Positions 33,258 through 42,231 are shown, counted from the first letter of the stretch. The stretch: DNA of 64,000 nucleotides from CAXXOZ01 sp963676435 (GCA_963676435.2 CAXXOZ010000022.1:124001-188000), one strand, 5' to 3'. Translations and numbers: made by a program. The notes: generated by a model from the sequence alone, not told the origin.

Positions 33258-33613
33258 CTCTCTTACTCGTTGGTATAGGAGGAGCACTTGGCAGTTTTAC
33301 CCGATATAAAATAGGAATTATTATTTCAAAAAAAGTATCCCTGAAATTTCCTTTTCATACATATATAATTAATATTTCAGGAGCCCTGCTTCTTGGTTTT
33401 TTAAATGGTTTTGATGTAGAAAAAAATATATATTTACTTATTGGCGATGGCTTTTTTGGAGCTTACACAACTTTTTCAACTTTTATGTATGAAGGCTTCA
33501 ATTTATTTAAAAACAAAAAAAAGCTAAATGCTTCATTTTATATTTTAAGTTCAATTATTATTGGAATAATTGGTTACGCAGTGGGTTACTTTATATCTAA
33601 GAATTTAAGATAA
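33254..33613 (+). CDS. crcB: fluoride channel CrcB/FluC, second subunit
   Basis: 119 residues, four membrane helices, with GFFGAYTTFSTFMYEG matching the pore motif of the first copy. It overlaps the first gene by four bases. Paired crcB genes are common in Firmicutes and form one channel from two subunits of opposite topology. Expression should be coupled to the first copy. Confidence 0.92.
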   Translation: MTLLLVGIGGALGSFTRYKIGIIISKKVSLKFPFHTYIINISGALLLGFLNGFDVEKNIYLLIGDGFFGAYTTFSTFMYEGFNLFKNKKKLNASFYILSSIIIGIIGYAVGYFISKNLR

Positions 33614-33679
33614 TTGATGATTTTATTTAATACTGTAACTATGATATAATAGTTCTATAAGTTAAGTAAGGAGGTTCTT

Positions 33680-34168
33680 ATGAATATTTTTGAATTTGCA
33701 ATCAAAATGGAAATTGATGGTGAAAAATTTTACAAAGACCAGGCCGAAAAGTATGCTGATAGTAACTTAGAAACTATTTGTCTTCTTCTTGCAAAAGATG
33801 AAGCTAGACATGCCGTCGCTCTTACTAATCAATATGAACATGGAAATTTCAGAGTTAACGGTTTAAAGGACCTAGATTATGAAAAAAATGTTTACCACGA
33901 TGCAAAAGATTTAACAAGCAATATACATGTGAATCCCACACAATTAGACTTTTATCTTGAAGCTTTGAAAAAAGAAAAAGAAAGCATCGAACTGTATGAA
34001 GATTACTTAAAGAAAACACAAGATGATGCTGAAATAGAACTGTTCAAATATTTGATAAAACAAGAACAGCACCATTTCAACTTACTTGATGATCTCTCTA
34101 ATATGCTTACCCATGCTGAAGAATGGGTTGAAGATGCTGAATTCGGCATTAGAAGAGAAGAGTATTAA
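33680..34168 (+). CDS. ferritin-like diiron protein (rubrerythrin family without rubredoxin domain)
   Basis: 162 residues forming a four-helix bundle. Likely metal ligands are Glu in KMEIDGEKFY, DEARH near residue 40, Glu in KKEKESIELYEDY and EQHH near residue 130, the ExxH pairs of a diiron site. It lacks the C-terminal rubredoxin of true rubrerythrin, so an external electron donor such as the rubredoxin at 13487 would be needed. A role in peroxide detoxification is family-based. ATG after GGAGG; it ends directly against a convergent gene. Confidence 0.8.
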   Translation: MNIFEFAIKMEIDGEKFYKDQAEKYADSNLETICLLLAKDEARHAVALTNQYEHGNFRVNGLKDLDYEKNVYHDAKDLTSNIHVNPTQLDFYLEALKKEKESIELYEDYLKKTQDDAEIELFKYLIKQEQHHFNLLDDLSNMLTHAEEWVEDAEFGIRREEY

Positions 34169-34459
34169 TTACAATCTATGATTTTTCGAAATTATATCAT
34201 GGCATGAAGCTTTATTTTTCTTTATCCATGCTTTTGCGTATGGACAAGTTGCTGAAGTTTTCATGCCATTTTCTCTTAAATAGTTTGCTACATTATCCAT
34301 AGCTTCCTCAGCAATACCCTGACCTCTGTATTCATGATTTACATAGACATGATCAATATTCCAATCTCCATTTTCTTTTTCATAATAACAAGCTTCTGCT
34401 ATTATATTTCCTTCTTCATCTCTAGCACATATTTTTCCTTTTTCATGTTGAAAATCCAT
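34169..34459 (-). CDS. GNAT-family N-acetyltransferase, short type
   Basis: 96 residues. The acetyl-CoA loop is in HEYRGQGIAEEAM (R/QxxGxG/A type), followed by CPYAKAW near the end. It resembles the small YjdJ-type acetyltransferases; the substrate is unknown. The start at 34459 follows AAAAAGGAG; an earlier in-frame ATG would place the site inside the coding region. Its stop abuts that of the ferritin-like gene, and cysK lies 23 bases upstream on the same strand. Confidence 0.85.
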   Translation of the reverse strand: MDFQHEKGKICARDEEGNIIAEACYYEKENGDWNIDHVYVNHEYRGQGIAEEAMDNVANYLRENGMKTSATCPYAKAWIKKNKASCHDIISKNHRL

Positions 34460-34482
34460 TTTTTTCTCCTTTTTGAACAAAT

Positions 34483-35412
34483 TTAATCAAACATTGTAGT
34501 AGACAAATATCTTTCACCTGTGTCTGGTAAAATTACTACGATTTTTTTATTGCTGTTTTCTGGTCTGTTTGCAATCTGTGTAGCCGCAAATAGTGCTGCT
34601 CCAGAAGAGATTCCAACTAAAATACCTTCCGTCCTAGCTATAGCCTTCCCTGTAGCAAACGCATCTTCATTATCTACGGTTATCACTTCATCATAAATAT
34701 CTACATTCAAGGTTTCAGGTACAAAACCCGCCCCAATACCTTGTATTTTATGTGGACCTGGCGTCCCTTTTGATAAAACTGCTGAGGCTGAAGGTTCGAC
34801 AGCTATAACTTTAAGATTAGGATTTTTTAATTTTAAAAATTCTCCTGCTCCTGATACTGTTCCACCAGTTCCTACACCTGCTACAAATATATCCACTTCT
34901 CCATCAGTATCATCCCATATTTCAGGTCCTGTTGTTAGTCTATGAATTTCTGGGTTAGCCATGTTTGTAAATTGACTTGGTATGAAACTGTTTGGAGTCT
35001 CTTTTGATAACTCTTCTGCCTTTTGGATTGCTCCTTTCATACCTTTTAAGCCATCTGTTAATACAATCTGAGCTCCATATGCTTTTAAAAGACTTCTTCT
35101 TTCAATGCTCATAGTTTCTGGCATTGTAAGGATGACTTTATATCCTTTTGAGGCTGCTACTGAAGCTATTCCTATACCTGTATTACCACTAGTAGGCTCA
35201 ATAATTACAGAATCTTTTTTTAACAATCCTTTTTCTTCAGCTTTATTTATCATTGCCATCGCAACTCTGTCTTTAACACTTCCTGCAGGGTTAAAGTACT
35301 CTAGCTTTGCAAATATTTTCCCTTGTACTTTTTTTTCTTTTTGATAATTCTGCATTTCATAAAGTGGAGTTTTTCCAATTAATTCTTCCAAATTTCTTTT
35401 AATATTTGCCAT
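34483..35412 (-). CDS. cysK: cysteine synthase A (O-acetylserine sulfhydrylase)
   Basis: 309 residues, fold II PLP enzyme. The PLP lysine is in GSVKDR, PTSGNTGIG binds the substrate and SSGAAL near residue 265 binds the phosphate end of the cofactor. It joins sulfide and O-acetylserine to give cysteine. It begins 12 bases after metY, in the same operon. The operon's promoter region adjoins an Rrf2 gene. Confidence 0.95.
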   Translation of the reverse strand: MANIKRNLEELIGKTPLYEMQNYQKEKKVQGKIFAKLEYFNPAGSVKDRVAMAMINKAEEKGLLKKDSVIIEPTSGNTGIGIASVAASKGYKVILTMPETMSIERRSLLKAYGAQIVLTDGLKGMKGAIQKAEELSKETPNSFIPSQFTNMANPEIHRLTTGPEIWDDTDGEVDIFVAGVGTGGTVSGAGEFLKLKNPNLKVIAVEPSASAVLSKGTPGPHKIQGIGAGFVPETLNVDIYDEVITVDNEDAFATGKAIARTEGILVGISSGAALFAATQIANRPENSNKKIVVILPDTGERYLSTTMFD

Positions 35413-35424
35413 ATCTTATCTCCT

Positions 35425-36708
35425 TTATTTTTCAAATGCTTGTTCTAAATCGTACAAAATATCATCTATATTTTCTATCCCTACGGAAAGTCTTATTGTA
35501 TTTTCTTTTATACCTGAATTAATAAGTTCTTCTGTGCTCATTTGTGAATGTGTTGTAGTTGCAGGATGTATTACTAGAGATTTAGCATCCGCGACATTGG
35601 CAAGGAGTGAAAATATTTCAAGGCTATCTATAAATTTCTTTGCTTCTTCCTTACCACCTTTTATTTCAAAAGTAAATATAGATCCTGCTCCATTAGGGAA
35701 GTACTTTTTATATAATTCATTATACTTATTTTCTTCAATGCAAGGATGATTTACTTTTTCAACCTTAGGATGTTTTGATAGATAGTCTACAACCTTAATA
35801 GCATTTTCAACATGTCTTTCCATTCTTAAAGATAAAGTTTCAAGCCCTTGTAAAAATAAAAATGAATTAAATGGACTTAAGCATGCTCCCATATCTCTTA
35901 ATAAAGTCACTCTTGCTTTTATTATGTATGCTGCTGCTCCTATAGCCTCTGTAAACTGTACTCCATGATAGCTAGGACTCGGTTCAGTAAGATAAGGGAA
36001 TTTTCCTGATTTCTTCCAATCAAATTTCCCGCTATCTACTATAATTCCTCCAACTGAAGTCCCATGACCTCCAATAAATTTTGTTGCTGAATGTACAACA
36101 ATATCCGCCCCATGCTCAATCGGTCTAAACAAATATGGTGAGGCAAATGTATTATCAACAATTAGAGGAATTCCGTTTTCATGGGCAATTTTAGACACAT
36201 TTTCAATATCTATAATACTTGAATTTGGATTCCCTAAAGTTTCAATAAAAATTGCCTTTGTGTTTTCTTGAATTGCATTTTTAAAGTTTTCTATATTATC
36301 TGCATCTACAAATGTTGTTTCTATTCCCTGCTCTTTAAAAGTATGAGCAAAAAGATTATATGTTCCTCCATATAATGATGATGCAGCAACAATATGATCT
36401 CCTGAATGGGCAATATTCTGAATTGAATATGTTATAGCAGCGGCTCCTGAAGCTGTTGCTAATGCTCCTATTCCTCCCTCTAAAGCGGCTATTCTTTTTT
36501 CGAAAACATCTGTGGTAGGATTCATTATCCTAGTATAAATATTTCCTCCCTCTGCTAAACCAAAACGTGCTTCTGCCTGGTCAAAATCCTTAAAAACATA
36601 AGAGGAAGTCTGATATATAGGTACACATCTTGAGTCAGTAGCACTATCAGGGTTCTCCTGTCCAAAATGCAGTTGTAAAGTTTCAAATTTTAATTTTCTC
36701 TGATTCAT
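35425..36708 (-). CDS. metY: O-acetylhomoserine sulfhydrylase
   Basis: 427 residues of the Cys/Met metabolism PLP family. The PLP lysine is in SATKFIGGHG, and the sequence has the extended C-terminal region of MetY enzymes. It makes homocysteine from O-acetylhomoserine and sulfide; some homologues also act on O-acetylserine. The start at 36708 follows AAAGGAGA; a longer in-frame start exists but lacks a site. It heads the metY-cysK operon, downstream of a consensus promoter with an operator-like repeat. Confidence 0.92.
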   Translation of the reverse strand: MNQRKLKFETLQLHFGQENPDSATDSRCVPIYQTSSYVFKDFDQAEARFGLAEGGNIYTRIMNPTTDVFEKRIAALEGGIGALATASGAAAITYSIQNIAHSGDHIVAASSLYGGTYNLFAHTFKEQGIETTFVDADNIENFKNAIQENTKAIFIETLGNPNSSIIDIENVSKIAHENGIPLIVDNTFASPYLFRPIEHGADIVVHSATKFIGGHGTSVGGIIVDSGKFDWKKSGKFPYLTEPSPSYHGVQFTEAIGAAAYIIKARVTLLRDMGACLSPFNSFLFLQGLETLSLRMERHVENAIKVVDYLSKHPKVEKVNHPCIEENKYNELYKKYFPNGAGSIFTFEIKGGKEEAKKFIDSLEIFSLLANVADAKSLVIHPATTTHSQMSTEELINSGIKENTIRLSVGIENIDDILYDLEQAFEK

Positions 36709-36729
36709 ATTATTTCTCCTTTCATACAT

Positions 36730-36787
36730 TTCATATTAGTTTACTATGAATTAAGCGTATTATAATCCTTCCCCCTGTCTTTGTCAA
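36730..36787 (-). promoter_or_regulatory. metY-cysK promoter with downstream operator-like repeat
   Basis: TTGACA (36787-36782), 17-base spacer, TATAAT (36764-36759), perfect consensus on the minus strand. TTCATA (36730-36735) and TATGAA (36745-36750) form an inverted repeat with a nine-base centre at about +2 to +22, a position for repression. The Rrf2 regulator just upstream is the obvious candidate. Confidence 0.65.
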
Positions 36788-36794
36788 CATTTTT

Positions 36795-37232
36795 TTATAT
36801 CACATAATCATTACCTAATTTTGCTCTCTGCCTTTCAACAAGATCTGCTAAAGTAATATTGTCAACAACATTATTAATAGCTTCGTCTAGTTCTTTCCAT
36901 ACTTCAATGGTCACGCAACTCGTTTCTCTTTTACATTCACTGCTTTCCTCTTCTAGGCAGCTAACTGGTGAAAGGCTTCCCTCAGTGAGTCTTAAAATCA
37001 TGCCAACTGTATATTCTTCAGGCTCCATTGAAAGCTTATATCCTCCCTGAGCTCCTCTTGTACTTTTTACATATTTTGCTCTGTTTAAAAAAGTGATTAT
37101 TTGTTCCAAGTATTTTTCAGAAATTTCTTGCCTTGTGGCAATGCTTTTTATAGTAATATATTCACCTGTATTATTAATTGCTAAGTCTAACATTAACCTA
37201 AGCGCATATCGTCCTTTTGTAGATATTTTCAT
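36795..37232 (-). CDS. Rrf2-family regulator near cysteine genes (CymR/IscR-like)
   Basis: 145 residues. Winged-helix start MKISTKGRYALRLMLDLA, recognition helix YLEQIITFL. Three Cys with spacing 7 and 5 (CLEEESSECKRETSC) resemble the cluster ligands of IscR, while the position next to metY-cysK resembles CymR, the cysteine-metabolism repressor. It may sense an Fe-S cluster or O-acetylserine/CysK state; sequence alone does not settle this. Probable regulator of the metY operon. ATG preceded by AGGTG. Confidence 0.85.
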   Translation of the reverse strand: MKISTKGRYALRLMLDLAINNTGEYITIKSIATRQEISEKYLEQIITFLNRAKYVKSTRGAQGGYKLSMEPEEYTVGMILRLTEGSLSPVSCLEEESSECKRETSCVTIEVWKELDEAINNVVDNITLADLVERQRAKLGNDYVI

Positions 37233-37350
37233 TATAAGTCACCTCTTTTTATTATTGTTTTTATTTTAACCTAAATTTAACAAATATTCCATTTTTTTCT
37301 AGAATTTTATGCTAAAATATAATTAAATACTTAAATTTATAAGAGGTTTT

Positions 37351-38958
37351 ATGAAAAAGAAAAAGTTTAGAGTTTCACCCCTACAAATATTTCGTTTTAT
37401 TACTCAGCTAATATTTTTTATATTTTTACCTGGGTTTTATTCTAATGTATTTATAGGAATAAAGATTCTATATAAAGAAATAATTTCTGGAAACTTTAGT
37501 TTTTATAATGATTTTCCAGTACTTATTTCAGCACTTTCGGTAATTCCCCTTACCATTATTTTAGGAAGATTTTTTTGTGGATGGATATGTGCATTTGGTT
37601 CTATGGGAGACTGGCTTTTTGCTATTTCATGTAAAACTTTTAAAATAAAAAAAAGAATTAACCCTAGTGTCGATTATTACTTAAAATATATTAAATATAT
37701 GATACTAATTCTATTCTTTGTATTTGTATGGAACCTTGATCTTTCTTTTTTAGATACTGCAAATCCATGGAGTGTTTTTGGCATTCTGGCAAATGTAACT
37801 ACTCTTCCGGATTTTTCAACTGTGATTGGCGAATTTTTGATTGGCGCTATTCTATTATTAGCAATAATAGTAGCTTCAATGTTTATTGAAAGATTCTTTT
37901 GTAGATATCTTTGCCCTTTGGGGGCACTATTTACTTTATTATCAAGATTTAGTATTACTAAAATTAAAAAAACAAAACAAGGCTGCGGTTCTTGTAAGCT
38001 ATGCACTTATAAATGTTCAATGGGCATAAACTTAGATAAATATGATATCGTTAAGAGTGGTGAGTGTATTCATTGTTACAAATGCGTAACTTCTTGCCCA
38101 AAAAACCACGCTTTCCCTTCAGTTTTGAAAAAAAATGTCGGGAATAGTTTTCCCTCAACTGTTGCTATTTTATCAATAACCATAATATTTTTAATTTTCT
38201 CGTACCTAAATAACACTTTCATAAATGCTTCAACTTATTCTTCTAATTTCTTAAGCACTCAAAATGGAGAGGGGCAATATATAGACGGTATTTATGAAGG
38301 TACTGGAAGTGGGTTCAGAGGTTCAATAACTGTAGATGTAACTGTTGAAGGTGGCTTTATAACAGCCGTACACATACTTTCACACGATGACGATGCACAA
38401 TATTTTACTGCTGCTACTAACTCAGTTATAGATGAAATATTAGTAAAACAATCTACAAATGTAGATGCTGTTTCAGGAGCAACTTTCAGTAGTTTAGGTA
38501 TAATGGAAGCCGTTTTTGATGCACTTAAAAATGCAAAAGCAGAAACTCTTGATAACGAAACCTCTGATACTGATACATCATTAGATAATAATACTACTTC
38601 TAACACTACTACTACTACTACAAATACAACCACCACTAACCAAACTACAACTACTACCAGCCAAACTACAACCACAACTTCATCAACACTTTATACTGCT
38701 GGAACCTACCAGGGAAGTGGACAGGGTTTTAAAAGCACAATAACAGTATCAGTTACAACTTCAGATAGTAAAATCACTAATATAGCTTTGGTGTATCATA
38801 ATGATACTCCTAGTTATTGGAACAAAGCTTGGCCAATAATTGCAGATAGAATTGTATCTGCTCAATCAACGGCAGTTGATGGAATTTCTGGAGCAACCTG
38901 GAGTAGCGCTGGGATTAAAGCGGCTGTTTCCGATGCGCTAAATAAGGCTAGAAATTAA
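37351..38958 (+). CDS. NapH/NosR-like membrane Fe-S protein with two FMN-binding domains
   Basis: 535 residues. Five or six membrane spans lie within residues 10-300, with a CxxCG-type motif at the membrane face (FFCGWICAFG) and FCRYLCPLGAL. A 2[4Fe-4S] ferredoxin set follows (CGSCKLCTYKC and CIHCYKCVTSCP, about 210-250). After the last span (about 270-285) come two extracytoplasmic FMN-binding domains with DAVSGATFSS and DGISGATWSS, where the Thr is the usual covalent flavin site. A Thr/Asn-rich linker joins them. It probably carries electrons across the membrane to flavins outside. No apbE gene, needed for flavin attachment, is in the window. Confidence 0.85.
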   Translation: MKKKKFRVSPLQIFRFITQLIFFIFLPGFYSNVFIGIKILYKEIISGNFSFYNDFPVLISALSVIPLTIILGRFFCGWICAFGSMGDWLFAISCKTFKIKKRINPSVDYYLKYIKYMILILFFVFVWNLDLSFLDTANPWSVFGILANVTTLPDFSTVIGEFLIGAILLLAIIVASMFIERFFCRYLCPLGALFTLLSRFSITKIKKTKQGCGSCKLCTYKCSMGINLDKYDIVKSGECIHCYKCVTSCPKNHAFPSVLKKNVGNSFPSTVAILSITIIFLIFSYLNNTFINASTYSSNFLSTQNGEGQYIDGIYEGTGSGFRGSITVDVTVEGGFITAVHILSHDDDAQYFTAATNSVIDEILVKQSTNVDAVSGATFSSLGIMEAVFDALKNAKAETLDNETSDTDTSLDNNTTSNTTTTTTNTTTTNQTTTTTSQTTTTTSSTLYTAGTYQGSGQGFKSTITVSVTTSDSKITNIALVYHNDTPSYWNKAWPIIADRIVSAQSTAVDGISGATWSSAGIKAAVSDALNKARN

Positions 38959-38966
38959 AAAAACAC

Positions 38967-38995
38967 TTGACTATACCACTGAAAGGTGGTATTTT
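38967..38995 (+). promoter_or_regulatory. iscR promoter with inverted repeat in the spacer
   Basis: TTGACT (38967-38972), 17-base spacer, TATTTT (38990-38995). ATACCAC (38973-38979) and GTGGTAT (38986-38992) form an inverted repeat covering the spacer and -10, a likely Rrf2/IscR operator for self-repression. The same hairpin could also end transcription of the upstream gene. Confidence 0.65.
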
Positions 38996-39039
38996 AAAAT
39001 TAATCCAAGTAATTTACTAGGAATTAAAGAGGTGATTTA

Positions 39040-39498
39040 ATGAAACTTTCCACAAAAGGAAGGTATGGTTTAAGGGCCATGGTTGATATAGCTGTTCATT
39101 CTTCAGATGAACCTGTTTCAATAATAAGTATCGCCAGACGACAAAATATAAGCGAAAATTATCTGGAACAGATTATTTCAAAAATGAAAAAAGCAGGTCT
39201 CCTTATCAGTCACAGAGGTGCTGGTGGTGGCTATAAAATTGCAAAACCATTAAATGAAATATCTGTGGGTGATATTATCAGAGCTTTAGAGGGAAACTTA
39301 AATCTGGTTGACTGCCCTGGTTTAAAAGACGAATCAAAAGGATGCAAAACATCTGAACTTTGCGTAACAAAATATGTTTGGGAAAAGGTAAATGATTCTG
39401 TAAAGGATACATTTGATAATATATCTTTAGAAGAGCTTGCATCTGAAAGCAAAGAAAAAATCGAACTGCATAATGACGAATTTGAACAGGAGGAATAA
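39040..39498 (+). CDS. iscR: Rrf2-family Fe-S cluster regulator IscR
   Basis: 152 residues. MKLSTKGRYGLRAMVDIAV winged-helix start; Cys set CPGLKDESKGCKTSELC gives three potential cluster ligands. It heads iscS and nifU, the standard layout for the regulator that represses Fe-S assembly genes when its cluster is full. The inverted repeat in its promoter supports self-control. ATG after AGAGGTG. The other Rrf2 protein in the window (36795) is a relative with different Cys spacing. Confidence 0.88.
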   Translation: MKLSTKGRYGLRAMVDIAVHSSDEPVSIISIARRQNISENYLEQIISKMKKAGLLISHRGAGGGYKIAKPLNEISVGDIIRALEGNLNLVDCPGLKDESKGCKTSELCVTKYVWEKVNDSVKDTFDNISLEELASESKEKIELHNDEFEQEE

Positions 39499-39500
39499 TT

Positions 39501-40688
39501 ATGGAAAAAATTATATATATGGATAACGCTGCTACGACTTCGGTACACCCTCAGGTTTTAGAATCAATGCTACCCTTCTTTAGTGAAAATTATGGTAATC
39601 CATCAAGTATATATTCAATTTCAGAAATCACAAAATCTGCTATTGAAAATTCAAGAGAAATTATAAGCACTTATATAGGTTCTGAAAAAAAAGAAATATA
39701 TTTTACTGGCGGGGGGTCTGAATCAGATAACTGGGCAATAAAATCAGTAGCAGATCAATATAAAGAAAAAGGAAATCATATAATAACATCAAAAATCGAA
39801 CATCATGCAGTTTTGCATACCTGCGAGTTCTTAGAGAAAAATGGTTTTGAAGTTACATATTTAGATGTAGATGAGTTTGGATTAATTGACTTAAATGATC
39901 TAAAATCCGCAATTAAACCTTCAACAATACTCATAAGCATAATGTTTGCCAACAACGAAATAGGTACAATATTACCTATTGAAGAAATTGGGAAAATAGC
40001 CAAAGAAAATAATGTTCTATTTCATACAGATGCAGTTCAGGCATTTGGTCAACTTCATATAAATGTAAATCAACTAAACATTGATTTATTAAGTGCTAGT
40101 GCACACAAACTTAAAGGGCCAAAAGGTGTAGGACTATTATATGTAAGAAAGGGAGTTAAAATACCACCATTGATTCATGGTGGTGCTCAGGAAAGAAATA
40201 AAAGAGCGGGTACAGAAAATGTCCCTGGAATAGTTGGATTTGGTAAAGCTGTTGAAATGGCTGAAAAAACTATAGATAAGCGAATGAACTATGAAAAAGA
40301 ATTAAGAGATTACCTCATTGAAAGAGTTATAAACGAAGTTCCTTTTACCAGACTAAATGGTCATAGTGAATACAGACTTCCAAACAATGCAAACTTTAGT
40401 TTTAGATATGTAGAGGGTGAAGCTATTTTAATGATGTTAGATTCAAATGGAATTTGTGCCTCAAGTGGTTCAGCTTGTACATCAGGTTCACTAGATCCCT
40501 CACATGTACTTCTTGCTATCGGACTACCACACGAAATAGCACATGGCTCTTTAAGATTAACAATATCTGACGAAACCACAAAAGAAGATATTGATTTCGT
40601 AGTAGAAACAGTAAAAAATACAATGGAACGTTTAAGAAGTATGTCCCCTCTTTATGAAGACTTCTTAAAAGAACAGGGAGGTAAATAA
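39501..40688 (+). CDS. iscS: cysteine desulfurase NifS/IscS
   Basis: 395 residues, fold I PLP enzyme. The PLP lysine is in SASAHKLKGPKG, and the active-site Cys is in SSGSACTSGS, the long loop of class I enzymes. It takes sulfur from cysteine as an enzyme persulfide for Fe-S assembly on NifU. It starts two bases after iscR behind AGGAGG and ends just before the frameshifted nifU. If nifU is truly broken, the persulfide would need another acceptor. Confidence 0.95.
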   Translation: MEKIIYMDNAATTSVHPQVLESMLPFFSENYGNPSSIYSISEITKSAIENSREIISTYIGSEKKEIYFTGGGSESDNWAIKSVADQYKEKGNHIITSKIEHHAVLHTCEFLEKNGFEVTYLDVDEFGLIDLNDLKSAIKPSTILISIMFANNEIGTILPIEEIGKIAKENNVLFHTDAVQAFGQLHINVNQLNIDLLSASAHKLKGPKGVGLLYVRKGVKIPPLIHGGAQERNKRAGTENVPGIVGFGKAVEMAEKTIDKRMNYEKELRDYLIERVINEVPFTRLNGHSEYRLPNNANFSFRYVEGEAILMMLDSNGICASSGSACTSGSLDPSHVLLAIGLPHEIAHGSLRLTISDETTKEDIDFVVETVKNTMERLRSMSPLYEDFLKEQGGK

Positions 40689-40689
40689 T

Positions 40690-41116
40690 ATGTATAGTGA
40701 AAAAGTAATTGAACATTTCAATAATCCTAGAAATGTAGGAGAAATAGAAAATCCAAGTGGTGTCGGTACGGTAGGCAATGCAAAAATGTGGAGATATCAT
40801 GAGAATGTATCTTGATATTGACGAAAATGGAATTATAAATGATGTAAAATTCAAGACATTTGGATGTGGTGCTGCTGTCGCAACAAGTAGTATGGCTACA
40901 GAGCTTGTAAAAGGAAAAACTATTGAAGAAGCCTTAAAAGTAACCAATAAAGCTGTAGCTGAAGCCCTAGATGGTCTTCCACTAGCAAAAGTTCATTGCT
41001 CCTTGTTAGCAGAAGAAGCAATTCAATCAGCTCTATGGGATTACGCAGAAAAAAACAATATAAAAATCGAAGGTCTTAAAAAACCAAAAACTGATATACA
41101 CGATGAAGATGAGTAA
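40690..41116 (+). pseudogene. nifU: nifU/iscU scaffold with a frameshift
   Basis: Reading from the ATG at 40690 gives the IscU/NifU N-terminus (MYSEKVIEHFNNPRNVG, then GNAK), and stops soon after. From 40778 a second frame gives CGDIMRMYLDID and the rest of the scaffold to 41116, including the later Cys (FGCGAAVATS and VHCSLLAEEA). Removing one A from the five-A run at about 40781-40785 restores a full scaffold of about 141 residues with the essential Cys in GNAKCGD. So this is a one-base insertion in a homopolymer. A sequencing error is as likely as a real mutation. Confidence 0.85.
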
Positions 41117-41135
41117 AATATCTAAAATAAAAAAT

Positions 41136-41160
41136 CGGGTCTGCCTAGGTAGCAGACCCG
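41136..41160. terminator. terminator between nifU and nadA
   Basis: A perfect 9-bp stem CGGGTCTGC/GCAGACCCG (41136-41144 with 41152-41160), followed on the minus strand by ATTTTTTATTTTAG. It mainly ends nadA and can serve the isc operon. Confidence 0.85.
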
Positions 41161-41167
41161 TAAAACT

Positions 41168-42082
41168 TTAACCTAACTCTATCATTTTATCAATGCACTT
41201 TCTAGCATCTTTAATCATTTCTTCATCCATTATAATTTCATCCCCAGACTTTCCTGTAACACAATTATATACATCTACTAATGTTGTGGTTTTCATATTA
41301 GGACAAATCATTTTTTTAGATAACAAGTAAAAATCTTTATCTGGACAATCATATTGGAGATGTTCAGCAATGCTATTTTCTGTTCCTATAATATATTCTT
41401 TAAAATCATTTTCTTTTGCGTAATTCATAATCGCTGATGTAGAACCCACAAAATCTGCTGCATCTACCACTTCTGGTACGCATTCGGGGTGTACTAGTAG
41501 TTTTGCATTTGGATGAAGTCCTTTGGCTTTTTCAACATCTTTTAAAGTTATTTTAGCATGAATAGGACATCCTCCCTGCAATAACTTAACGTTCTTGTCT
41601 GGAAGCTGTTTTGCCACATAATCTCCTAGGTTACAATCAGGAATGAAAAGAATATTTTTATTTTCAATTTTATTTACAATCTTTACTGCTGATGATGATG
41701 TAACACAAACATCACATATAGTTTTCAAATCTGCTGTTGTATTTATATACGCTACAACTGTATAATCTGGATATTTTTCTTTTACAGCCGAAATCATCTC
41801 TTTATCCATCTGCTCTGCCATTGGGCATCCTGCAATACTGTTTGAAAGATATACTGTTTTTTCTGGAGAAAGAAGTTTAACTGTTTCCGCCATAAATCTA
41901 ACACCGCACATTAAAACTGTTTTTTGTGGAGCTTTACTCGCCATAACACTTAGCTGATAAGAATCCCCTGAAAAATCTGCCACCTCTAAAATTTCTCTAG
42001 CCTGATAGCTGTGAGCCAATATACATATATCTTTTTCTTTTTTTATCTTAATTATTTCTTCTTGTAATTCTGCTATTCTCAT
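41168..42082 (-). CDS. nadA: quinolinate synthase A
   Basis: 304 residues. The protein has the NadA repeat structure with cluster Cys in LMCGVRFMAET, HPECVPEV and NCVTGKSGD. It condenses iminoaspartate with dihydroxyacetone phosphate to make quinolinate for NAD synthesis, using a 4Fe-4S cluster. It is monocistronic here: no nadB or nadC adjoins it, so these must lie elsewhere or NAD be salvaged. It depends on the Fe-S machinery encoded next door. ATG with a GAGG site. Confidence 0.95.
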   Translation of the reverse strand: MRIAELQEEIIKIKKEKDICILAHSYQAREILEVADFSGDSYQLSVMASKAPQKTVLMCGVRFMAETVKLLSPEKTVYLSNSIAGCPMAEQMDKEMISAVKEKYPDYTVVAYINTTADLKTICDVCVTSSSAVKIVNKIENKNILFIPDCNLGDYVAKQLPDKNVKLLQGGCPIHAKITLKDVEKAKGLHPNAKLLVHPECVPEVVDAADFVGSTSAIMNYAKENDFKEYIIGTENSIAEHLQYDCPDKDFYLLSKKMICPNMKTTTLVDVYNCVTGKSGDEIIMDEEMIKDARKCIDKMIELG

Positions 42083-42202
42083 TTTTTACCTCATTATATT
42101 GTATATAAATTTTATTCCTTTCCTATTTTAACATGAGAATCAGCTATGTCAATGGCGTTTTAAATAAAAGCTTATATTTTCTTTATCAACTTAATATCTT
42201 CT

Positions 42203-42231
42203 TTGACAGATAGCAGTCAATTAGTTATAAT
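42203..42231 (+). promoter_or_regulatory. consensus promoter of the degenerate receiver gene
   Basis: TTGACA (42203-42208), 17-base spacer, TATAAT (42226-42231), perfect consensus, in the 199-base gap between nadA and the next gene. Start expected near 42238. Confidence 0.75.

Noticed and set aside
38292..38675. Long minus-strand open frame rich in Val
   Set aside because: It is the complement of the Thr-rich linker of the flavin-domain protein; it has no ribosome site and odd composition.
41136..41160. Small RNA gene
   Set aside because: It is a simple strong stem with a T tract in a convergent gap, best read as a terminator.
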